NCBI GenBank assembly: GCA_038872535.1
Contig: JAVZJY010000039.1
Coordinates: 1-11,267, forward strand
Source: JASEJA01 sp038872535
GTDB taxonomy: Archaea > Thermoproteota > Bathyarchaeia > Bathyarchaeales > Bathycorpusculaceae
Length of the DNA stretch: 11,267 nt
Direction: 5' to 3'
A model generated the notes under the pieces. The model searched no databases. It was not told the origin of the DNA and saw only the letters and a program-made list of their open reading frames with translations. Of the stretch, positions 1 to 5,560 are shown piece after piece. Every line of letters starts with the position of its first letter. Position 1 is the first letter of the stretch. A program made the position numbers and the translations under genes.

Positions 1-5
1 TTTGA

Positions 6-35
6 CATGCTGCGTTCGCTCCCTGATTTTATAGT
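6..35 (-). promoter_or_regulatory. Candidate promoter and start of a gene running off the left edge
   Basis: On the minus strand a good archaeal TATA-like sequence (ACTATAAAAT, positions 35 to 26) lies about 25 nt upstream of an ATG at 8-6, with a GGGAG ribosome-binding-like motif between them. This would fit a gene that starts at position 8 and continues beyond the window. Only one full codon after the ATG is visible, so no product can be named and the whole call may be chance. The plus strand is also open from position 1 to a TGA at 67-69 and could equally be the tail of a plus-strand gene. Confidence 0.2.
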
Positions 36-161
36 ATTTCTTACTAAAGCATATTCTAAAAACTTATGAACAAAAACTCCATATAATAAATCCTAACTAT
101 ACTTTCTACAGCATCCTAAACATTAAAAGAAGCTTTCGAATATTTTAGCATCCTCATAAGA

Positions 162-1184
162 TTAGTTGTGGATTATGATTTTTAGGCTTTCTTTATTTTC
201 TAAGGCTGTTTTGAAGGCTTCAGCCGTCTCTTCAAGCCTAAAACGATGCGTTATTAAACCCTTCAAATTCAGTCTTCCAGACTTTATTAGTTCCAAAGCC
301 AATCGTGTTTCCAAATGCGAAGTTGAATAGGATGAGATTATTTGGATTTCTGAAAAGAACAATTCTTTTGGGCTTATCTCTAGAGTTTGTGCAGGATGGG
401 TTGGAGCGAAAACGCAGAGTTTTCCGCCTTTTCGGCAAATTTTCAAACCAACTTCATAAGCTTCCAAGCTTGGAGCTGTAACAAAAGCCACATCCACCCC
501 ACGTCCATCAGTTTCACTCTTGACAACGCTTACTAAATCTTCTTTTTGGGAGTTAACGGTAACGTCTGCTCCAAACTTTTCAGCCATGCCAAGCCTAAAA
601 TCAATTATGTCGCTAGCGATTATTTTTGTGGCGCCATAAATTTTTGATAGGGCTATGTGGATTATTCCAATGTTTCCAGAGCCAATTACGGCAATGGAAT
701 CGCCAGCCTGCACCTTACACTTGTTTATAGCTCTTAAACAGCAGCCAACCGGCTCTATGAATGTTGCCTCTTCAAACGTTAAATTTTCTGGAATTTTCAA
801 AGTGTCAATTTCAAGGTTCGGCGCTGGCACTCGGAAATATTCTGCGAAGCCGCCAGGTTCAATATGCGTGTTATGGAATTGTTCGCATAAAGTGTAATCG
901 CCACGTATGCAATAGTGGCATTTTAGGCAAGCAACATGATGATGCACAAAAACCCTGTCGCCAACGCTAAAATCTTTAACTTTGCTTCCTTTTTTGGCTA
1001 TTATGCCAGCGGGTTCATGACCAAGTACGAGCGGAGCCCGCCTCTTCAAATACCAATCCATCATGTCAGAACCGCATAATCCACAAGCCTTCATTTCCAC
1101 AAGGGCTTCGTTCTCGCCAATTTTGGGAATGGGCAAATCTTCAATTCTTATATCCTTTTGGCTGTAATACATGGCAACCTTCAT
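162..1184 (-). CDS. Zinc-dependent medium-chain alcohol/polyol dehydrogenase
   Basis: This 340-residue protein is a cytosolic NAD(P)-dependent oxidoreductase of the medium-chain (MDR) superfamily, in the sorbitol/threonine/butanediol dehydrogenase branch. The N-terminal GroES-like domain carries the expected catalytic zinc ligands: Cys37 in CGLCGSD, His56-Glu57 in GHEP, and Glu144 in EPVGCC. A structural zinc site is complete, with Cys86, Cys89, Cys92 and Cys100. The Rossmann domain has GSGNIG at 168-173 and an Asp at 192 at the end of the second strand, which in this family usually means NAD rather than NADP. Length is normal for the family. The ATG at 1184 is chosen because the beta-strand MKVAMYY leads straight into the fold; a second ATG at codon 5 is possible. 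No strong Shine-Dalgarno is visible. The substrate cannot be read from the sequence. The nearby acetoin/pyruvate-type complex makes a 2,3-butanediol or related alcohol role conceivable, but this is inference. Confidence 0.9.
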   Translation of the reverse strand: MKVAMYYSQKDIRIEDLPIPKIGENEALVEMKACGLCGSDMMDWYLKRRAPLVLGHEPAGIIAKKGSKVKDFSVGDRVFVHHHVACLKCHYCIRGDYTLCEQFHNTHIEPGGFAEYFRVPAPNLEIDTLKIPENLTFEEATFIEPVGCCLRAINKCKVQAGDSIAVIGSGNIGIIHIALSKIYGATKIIASDIIDFRLGMAEKFGADVTVNSQKEDLVSVVKSETDGRGVDVAFVTAPSLEAYEVGLKICRKGGKLCVFAPTHPAQTLEISPKELFFSEIQIISSYSTSHLETRLALELIKSGRLNLKGLITHRFRLEETAEAFKTALENKESLKIIIHN

Positions 1185-1260
1185 TTTAACTCAACTGTTT
1201 TTCTATAGCTGAACACTTAAGACTTTCCAAAAGAAGATCTGATGATTTTTGGAATAAACC

Positions 1261-1287
1261 TTTTATAAAATGAAGAGGCAATTGCCT
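1261..1287 (+). promoter_or_regulatory. Leaderless-type promoter with 12-bp palindrome (candidate operator)
   Basis: A TATA box (TTTTATAAAA, 1261-1270), preceded by an A/C-rich BRE-like AAACC, is centred about 25 nt before the ATG at 1290. That distance places the transcript start on or next to the start codon, so the mRNA is probably leaderless; no Shine-Dalgarno is present. Between TATA box and ATG lies a perfect 12-bp inverted repeat, AGGCAATTGCCT (1276-1287), in a place where a bound dimeric repressor would block initiation. The TATA box is itself palindromic and could also support leftward transcription of the dehydrogenase gene, although the resulting 5' leader would be about 50 nt long. 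Confidence 0.5.
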
Positions 1288-1289
1288 TT

Positions 1290-1631
1290 ATGAAGCCAGA
1301 AAATAAAGCGGAAAAAATTGTTGGCTATGTGTTGCTTGCATTGGGCTTAATCCTGATAATAATTCCAGCAATCCTCGCCATCATCACATTCCTCAACCAA
1401 ACGCAAATTCCACAATTTGTCCCAACCCCAGAAGGCGCCAGCGAATTTGTTAATGCAATGGCGGTTTTCAGCAACGTTTGCGTCTTCTTCTTCATCTTCA
1501 TCATAATCGTCTGGGCAGGCTCAATAATCACCAGCCGCGGCGTAGCAATGATTAAGGAGACTAAATTGAAACTTGTCAGCAAAAGCGTAAAAGAAGCTGT
1601 TGAAACAGCAAAAAAAGCTAAAGAATCCTAA
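1290..1631 (+). CDS. Small two-helix membrane protein, function unknown
   Basis: I do not recognise this 113-residue protein. It has two strongly hydrophobic segments, about residues 10-35 and 57-81. They are joined by a roughly 20-residue loop with PQFVPTPEG, and followed by a basic, Lys-rich tail (residues 89-113) that is likely cytoplasmic and helical. The short N-terminus is also charged, so both ends may face the cytoplasm. There is no cleavable signal peptide. Promoter position supports the ATG at 1290 as the first base or nearly the first base of the transcript. Its TAA at 1629-1631 overlaps the TAG of the convergent E2 gene. The coding call rests on the well-formed membrane topology, the promoter and the lack of a better alternative on the other strand. 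Confidence 0.75.
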   Translation: MKPENKAEKIVGYVLLALGLILIIIPAILAIITFLNQTQIPQFVPTPEGASEFVNAMAVFSNVCVFFFIFIIIVWAGSIITSRGVAMIKETKLKLVSKSVKEAVETAKKAKES

Positions 1632-2719
1632 AATAAGCCTTTTTCAATTTTTTCTTTCACTTTGCCCAAAAATTCGGCTGCTGGAGCGCCATCAACTATT
1701 CTATGGTCGTAGGAAAGGCTTAGCATAATGTAGGGTTTTGCGCATATTTTTTCATCAACCGCAACAAGCTTTTCTTTTATCCTTCCAACGCCGAGGATTG
1801 CCGCTTCTGGAGGATTAATTATCGGAGTGAAAAATTCTACGCCGTACATGCCAAGGTTTGTTATCGTAAATGTGCCTCCGCTAACATCCTCTTTAGCAAG
1901 TTTTCCATGCCTCGCCTTCTCGGTCAAATCGTTAATGGCTGCATCAATTTCTTTCAAGGATTTTCCATCAGCATTATGTATGACTGGAACAACTAAACCC
2001 TGTTCGGTGGCAACTGCCACGCCCAAATTTATGTCTTCAAAAATTTTTATTCTGTCCCCTTCCAAAGTCGAATTTATTATGGGATGTTCCCGCAAGGCTT
2101 TGGCTACAGCAGCAACGATTATGGCTGTGTATGAAACATGAAACTTCTCATAGGCTTCTTTAGCCTGTGAAGCGTCCACTTCCATTACTATGGTGCTGTG
2201 GGGTGCTGTCTTGAAGCTTGTGGAGACTCTTTCGGCAGAGGTTTTCCTAAAACCAGTTAGCGGAATTATTTCCTTCACTCTTGGCTTAGCAAGGCTTGTT
2301 CCTTCAATATATTGCTTAACGTCTTCTTCCACAATTCTTCCCTCTGGACCAGTGCCCTTAACAAGCGCCAAGTCTATGCCATACTCTTTTGCTAGGCGTT
2401 TTGCTGCTGGCGAAGCCAAAACATGCTTTTCCTTCTCTTCCGCTGGTGGTTGGAGAATTTCTGTTTCTGAAAATGGTTCATCTGGAGCCGTTATAACGGC
2501 TAGAACAGCGTTAACCTCAGCGTCAACACCTTCTTCGACAAAGATTTTTCTTAAAATGCCAGAGGCTGGAGCTTCTAAATCGTAAGTGGCTTTTTCTGAA
2601 AGCACTTCCACTATTGGTTCGCCCTTTTCGACAGATTCGCCTTCACGCTTATACCATTTGCCCACCGTGCCCTCCTTCATTGTAAGGCTGAGTTTTGGCA
2701 TAACAACCTTCGTAACCAT
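1628..2719 (-). CDS. Dihydrolipoamide acyltransferase (E2) of a pyruvate/acetoin-type dehydrogenase complex
   Basis: This 363-residue protein is the acyl-transferring core of a 2-oxoacid or acetoin dehydrogenase complex. It passes the acyl group from E1 to CoA through a swinging lipoyl arm. Three domains are visible in order. A lipoyl domain spans residues 1-77 with the lipoylation site Lys43 in SEKAT. A peripheral subunit-binding domain spans about 101-137 (ASPAAKRLAKEYGID to GRIVEEDV). The catalytic domain spans about 148-363 and ends with the DHRIVDG motif, His339 and Asp343 being the active-site pair. The linkers are short and there is one lipoyl domain, so the protein is smaller than the common 400-430 residues but intact. 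The gene is 740 bp away from E1 beta and separated by an opposite-strand gene, so it must have its own promoter. There is no clear Shine-Dalgarno before the ATG at 2719; an in-frame TGA 21 nt upstream limits N-terminal extension. Substrate is not determined by the sequence. Confidence 0.93.
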   Translation of the reverse strand: MVTKVVMPKLSLTMKEGTVGKWYKREGESVEKGEPIVEVLSEKATYDLEAPASGILRKIFVEEGVDAEVNAVLAVITAPDEPFSETEILQPPAEEKEKHVLASPAAKRLAKEYGIDLALVKGTGPEGRIVEEDVKQYIEGTSLAKPRVKEIIPLTGFRKTSAERVSTSFKTAPHSTIVMEVDASQAKEAYEKFHVSYTAIIVAAVAKALREHPIINSTLEGDRIKIFEDINLGVAVATEQGLVVPVIHNADGKSLKEIDAAINDLTEKARHGKLAKEDVSGGTFTITNLGMYGVEFFTPIINPPEAAILGVGRIKEKLVAVDEKICAKPYIMLSLSYDHRIVDGAPAAEFLGKVKEKIEKGLF

Positions 2720-2720
2720 G

Positions 2721-2741
2721 TTAATTCGCCGTCGTTGTCAT
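2721..2741 (-). other. Possible 6-codon upstream ORF ahead of E2
   Basis: On the minus strand an ATG at 2741 opens a six-codon frame (MTTTAN) whose TAA ends one nucleotide before the E2 ATG. A purine-rich AAAAAGG lies just before the upstream ATG, while E2 itself has no obvious ribosome-binding site. Re-initiation from this mini-frame could therefore feed E2 translation. The spacing of the purine run to the ATG is very short, and so short a frame may be chance. Confidence 0.2.
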
Positions 2742-2796
2742 GTCCTTTTTGTCTCTTATTTCATTTTCGCTTACAAAACAGCAAAGTCTATTCATA

Positions 2797-2807
2797 CATA
2801 TATTTTA
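2797..2807 (-). promoter_or_regulatory. Candidate promoter of the E2 gene
   Basis: The minus strand reads TAAAATATATG here, an A/T-rich TATA-like box. A transcript starting about 25 nt downstream would have a 5' leader of roughly 55 nt before the E2 ATG at 2719. It is the best candidate in the 185-bp divergent region 2720-2904, and E2 needs its own promoter because its E1 partners are cut off by an oppositely oriented gene. Confidence 0.35.
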
Positions 2808-2831
2808 GAACAGTTTTAATTTCACAAAATC

Positions 2832-2840
2832 TTTTTATGA
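2832..2840 (+). promoter_or_regulatory. Candidate promoter of the N-acetyltransferase gene
   Basis: TTTTTATGA on the plus strand is a moderate TATA-like box. It would place the transcript start near 2860-2866, about 40 nt before the ATG at 2905 and upstream of the GGAGG at 2886-2890. The call rests on position and composition only. Confidence 0.3.
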
Positions 2841-2904
2841 ACGCCCTTGTATCTGCTATCTGTCCCTGATAAAATTTGGCTAATTGGAGGCTGCCTCTCT
2901 AAGC

Positions 2905-3423
2905 ATGGTCATTATAAGAAGAGCAGACAGTAAAGACATTAAAGCCCTCAGTAGAAAACTTCTATCACTCTTGAAAGACAAGAAAAGCAAAATCTATCTA
3001 GATAATGTTGTTAAATTTGGCATTCCAGATGAGTATGTCGAAAAAGCTTTTGCAGAAGAAACATTACAAAAAGCAATTACAAAAGGCAAAGCAGTATTTT
3101 ACCTTGCATTTGAAAACAACGATATAATAGGATTCGCCCAAACCATACAACAAGATGAAAGCACTACAGAATTAGATCGAATCATAATCTTTCCGCCATA
3201 TGAAAGAAAAGGAATCGGCACCCTGCTGCTGAAACATATCCTCTTAGAGTTAGAACAAAATGGAGTAAAAAATTTATTTGTGAGCACAGAAAAAGAAGAA
3301 ATTCACGCTAGACGATTTTACGAGAAAAATGGCTTCAAAATTATAAAGGAAGCCACAATAGAAGCCACGTGGGGCAAAAAATTAAACATCGTCACATACC
3401 AACTTTGTATAGGACACGTATAG
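2905..3423 (+). CDS. GNAT-family N-acetyltransferase
   Basis: This 172-residue protein (counted from the ATG at 2905) belongs to the GNAT superfamily, which transfers an acetyl group from acetyl-CoA to an amine. The acetyl-CoA-binding motif A is clear: a hydrophobic strand LDRIIIFPPYE is followed by RKGIGT (101-106) and helix LLLKHILLEL. Near the C-terminus FYEKNGFK (138-145) is the usual motif B. The acceptor substrate cannot be predicted; small-molecule, protein N-terminus and tRNA acceptors are all possible. The frame can be opened at a TTG at 2884. The ATG at 2905 is preferred because the family fold starts at VIIRRA and a GGAGG (2886-2890) lies upstream of it, although the 14-nt spacing is longer than ideal. 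The gene interrupts the E1-E2 dehydrogenase genes on the opposite strand and converges with E1 beta, 36 nt between stops. Confidence 0.85.
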   Translation: MVIIRRADSKDIKALSRKLLSLLKDKKSKIYLDNVVKFGIPDEYVEKAFAEETLQKAITKGKAVFYLAFENNDIIGFAQTIQQDESTTELDRIIIFPPYERKGIGTLLLKHILLELEQNGVKNLFVSTEKEEIHARRFYEKNGFKIIKEATIEATWGKKLNIVTYQLCIGHV

Positions 3424-3459
3424 ATTATCAGAGTTCTGTGCAACATAAAATCATAGTTA

Positions 3460-4434
3460 TTAAACAACTTCTTTTACGGCTTTAATTATAGCCTTCTCAT
3501 CTGGAATCACATATTGCTCTAAGGGTGGACTGAAGGGTATAGGTGTATCTGGTTCAGCGATTCGTTTTATTGGAGCGTCCAAATAGTCTATGGCTTCTTC
3601 GGCTATTATTGCGGCTATTTCTGCGCTTACGCCTGCGGTTTTGCAGTCTTCGCTTACTATGACTATTCTTCCAGTTTTTCTGACAGACCTTATTATTGTT
3701 TGCTTGTCTAAGGGCGTTAATGTTCTCGGGTCAACAACTTCAACGCTTATGCTCTCCTTTTCAAGGGTTTCTGCAGCGTTTAGGGCTTTGTGAACCATGT
3801 ATAAGGTGGCTACTATTGTTGCGTCTTCGCCTTCGCGTTTTATGTCAGCCACCCCGAACGGAACCGTGCACTCTTCTTCTGGAACTTCTTCTTCAATTGG
3901 ATACAAAAGCTTGTGTTCACAAAACATGACTGGATTGTTACCCCTAATGGCTGATTTCAAAAGTCCTTTTGCGTCGTATGGTGTTGATGGAACAGCCACG
4001 TACAAGCCTGGCACATGCATAAACCACGCTTCAAGGCTTTGCGAATGGTGCGAGGCGATGTTTACGCCAGCCCCGAAGGGTGTTCGAATTACAAGTGGGC
4101 ATTTTGCTTGTCCGCCGAACATGTAGCGAATTTTTGCAGCTTGATTTGCAATTTGGTCCATGGCTAAAGCCGTTAAATCGCCAAACATGATTTCTGCCAC
4201 TGGGCGCATTCCAGTTATGGCTGCGCCTACACCAATGCCGATTATGGCTGACTCTGATATGGGTGTGTCTCTAACCCTTTCTTCACCGAATTCTTCCGCT
4301 AAGCCTTCCGTGACCTTGAAGGCTCCACCCCAATACTTGCCAATGTCCTCTCCTAAAAGGAAGACTGTTGGGTCTCGGCGCATTTCTTCGCGTAAGGCTT
4401 CTCGGAGGGCTTCCCTATAACTTATTTTTCTCAT
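3460..4434 (-). CDS. E1 beta subunit of a thiamine-diphosphate-dependent pyruvate/acetoin-type dehydrogenase
   Basis: With E1 alpha this 324-residue protein forms the alpha2beta2 E1 enzyme that decarboxylates a 2-oxoacid (or cleaves acetoin) on thiamine diphosphate and acylates the E2 lipoyl arm. Length matches the family. The N-terminal pyrimidine-binding domain has VFLLGEDIG (24-32) and the cofactor-activating Glu61 in DTPISES. The active-site His is most likely His130 in ASHHSQSLEAW, by alignment with the conserved H-x-x-S-L-E. The C-terminal transketolase-like domain runs from about 190 and includes EVVDPRTLTPLD, a typical family stretch. The ATG at 4434 follows a GAGGT ribosome-binding site placed just after the E1 alpha stop, so the two subunits are translationally linked and likely made in equal amounts. 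A pyruvate, branched-chain oxoacid or acetoin substrate cannot be separated from sequence alone. Confidence 0.94.
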   Translation of the reverse strand: MRKISYREALREALREEMRRDPTVFLLGEDIGKYWGGAFKVTEGLAEEFGEERVRDTPISESAIIGIGVGAAITGMRPVAEIMFGDLTALAMDQIANQAAKIRYMFGGQAKCPLVIRTPFGAGVNIASHHSQSLEAWFMHVPGLYVAVPSTPYDAKGLLKSAIRGNNPVMFCEHKLLYPIEEEVPEEECTVPFGVADIKREGEDATIVATLYMVHKALNAAETLEKESISVEVVDPRTLTPLDKQTIIRSVRKTGRIVIVSEDCKTAGVSAEIAAIIAEEAIDYLDAPIKRIAEPDTPIPFSPPLEQYVIPDEKAIIKAVKEVV

Positions 4435-4442
4435 AGCATCAT

Positions 4443-4447
4443 ACCTC
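4443..4447 (-). promoter_or_regulatory. Ribosome binding site of E1 beta
   Basis: GAGGT on the minus strand is 8 nt before the E1 beta ATG at 4434 and begins two nucleotides after the E1 alpha TAA (4452-4450). Two closer ATG triplets at 4442 and 4439 are out of frame, so the site fixes the start at 4434. Confidence 0.7.
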
Positions 4448-4449
4448 GT

Positions 4450-5412
4450 TTAGGCGTAAACGTCTTCTAAGGCTTCTTCTGGCTCTGGATATGGGCTTTC
4501 CATGGCAAATTTGACCGCTTCTTCGATTTCAGCCGCAACTTCTCTTTCAATTTGTTGGATTTCGGCTTCTGTTAAGGCTTTTGTCTGCAGAAGCTTTTCT
4601 CTAAAACGTTTAATTGGGTCTTTAGCAAGCCACTCTTCCACTTCTGCTTTCGGTCTATACCGTGCTGGGTCAACGCGGGAATGACCTTTATGCCTATAAG
4701 TTTTGCATTCAATAAGGGTTGGTCCCTCGCCGTTTCTCGCCCTTTCCACAGCCTTCACAGTGGCTTCGTAAACTGCTAAAACATCATTTCCGTCAACGAC
4801 TACTCCTGGAATTCCATAGGCTATGGCTCTGTCTGCAATGTTTTCAATGTTCATGACTCTGGATTGGCGGGTTCCCATGGCATAAAGATTGTTTTCGCAA
4901 ACAAAGATTACTGGGAGCCGCCAAACAGAAGCTATGTTAATGCCTTCGTGAAATGTTCCTTGGTTTGAGGCGCCCTCGCCGAAGAAGCATGCTACCACTT
5001 GGCTTGTTTTTCTGAGTTTTATGGATAGGGCTGCGCCAACTGCGATTGGTATTCCAGCACCAACAACAGCAGTAGCGCCCAACATGCCAATGCTGAAGTC
5101 TGCAATGTGCATGGAACCGCCCTTACCCTTACAGTAGCCACTTTTCTTACCCAAAATCTCAGCCATAGTTCGCTTCAAGTCAGCGCCTTTGGCGATACAA
5201 TGACCATGACCCCTATGAGTACTCGTAATATAATCATCCTTTCGCAGTGCGCTGCAAACGCCAACAGCAACAGCCTCCTCCCCAGCATAAAGATGAATTG
5301 TGCCTGGAACAAGGTTTTGAGCATATAAATCGAAGACCTTCTCCTCGAAAAAGCGAATTTCAAGCATCTTCCTAAACATTTCTGTAAGCTTCTCTTTCGC
5401 AAGATTTAACAT
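4450..5412 (-). CDS. E1 alpha subunit of a thiamine-diphosphate-dependent pyruvate/acetoin-type dehydrogenase
   Basis: This 320-residue protein is the cofactor-binding alpha subunit of the E1 heterotetramer. The thiamine-diphosphate motif starts at GEGASN (145-150) and ends about 30 residues later at ENN (173-175), the usual spacing; Asp of the common GDG is replaced by the also-seen Glu. Other family landmarks are HLYAGEEAVAVG (40-51), THRGHGHCIAKG (65-76), KGKGGSMH (95-102) and the active-site loop YRHKGHSRVDP. The THRGHGHCIAKG and DGNDVLAVYEA stretches recall acetoin dehydrogenase alpha chains, while the overall fold is shared with pyruvate dehydrogenase. AGAGG 11 nt upstream of the ATG at 5412 supports this start. 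It is the first gene of an E1 alpha-E1 beta pair separated by 15 nt, and a TATA-like box lies about 55 nt upstream. Confidence 0.94.
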   Translation of the reverse strand: MLNLAKEKLTEMFRKMLEIRFFEEKVFDLYAQNLVPGTIHLYAGEEAVAVGVCSALRKDDYITSTHRGHGHCIAKGADLKRTMAEILGKKSGYCKGKGGSMHIADFSIGMLGATAVVGAGIPIAVGAALSIKLRKTSQVVACFFGEGASNQGTFHEGINIASVWRLPVIFVCENNLYAMGTRQSRVMNIENIADRAIAYGIPGVVVDGNDVLAVYEATVKAVERARNGEGPTLIECKTYRHKGHSRVDPARYRPKAEVEEWLAKDPIKRFREKLLQTKALTEAEIQQIEREVAAEIEEAVKFAMESPYPEPEEALEDVYA

Positions 5413-5462
5413 CAGATTCCGGTCCTCTTACTAAGCGGTTCATTTCATATACACATTGACAC

Positions 5463-5471
5463 TTTTATATT
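5463..5471 (-). promoter_or_regulatory. Promoter of the E1 alpha-E1 beta operon
   Basis: The minus strand has AATATAAAA here, a strong archaeal TATA box. A transcript starting about 25 nt downstream, near 5440, would carry a leader of roughly 30 nt with the AGAGG ribosome-binding site (5428-5424) before the ATG at 5412. It lies in the divergent region shared with the YchF-type gene. Confidence 0.5.
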
Positions 5472-5517
5472 ATTTTACCATTCATGAAAACATAATTTCA
5501 TCTACAGCAACACAAAC

Positions 5518-5554
5518 CATATAGAAACATACCTAATAGATATTTATCAAGGAG
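5518..5554 (+). promoter_or_regulatory. Promoter and ribosome binding site of the YchF-type gene
   Basis: CATATAG at 5518-5524, preceded by AAAC, is a plausible TATA/BRE pair. It predicts a transcript start near 5546, just upstream of a strong AAGGAG ribosome-binding site at 5549-5554. The 6-nt spacer to the ATG at 5561 is ideal and fixes the start of the gene. Confidence 0.5.
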
Positions 5555-5560
5555 TTAGAA

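Noticed and set aside
57..132. Terminator after the zinc dehydrogenase gene
   Set aside because: Several minus-strand runs of four or five T lie here, but none is long enough or paired with a hairpin to be picked over the general A/T richness.
110..154. Direct repeat AGCATCCT at 110-117 and 147-154
   Set aside because: Two eight-base copies in A/T-rich intergenic DNA are expected by chance often enough; no third copy or flanking structure was seen.
1185..1289. C/D-box small RNA suggested by CTGATGA in the gap
   Set aside because: The C box lacks the leading purine and no matching D, C' and D' boxes at the right spacing are present.
1827..2585. Plus-strand open frames opposite the E2 gene
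   Set aside because: They lie within the antisense of clear E2 domains, have Ser/Pro/Ala-rich composition with no recognisable motif, and no promoter or ribosome-binding site.
3424..3459. Terminator between the acetyltransferase and E1 beta genes
   Set aside because: The gap has no hairpin and only a four-base T run on the minus strand, too little to call.
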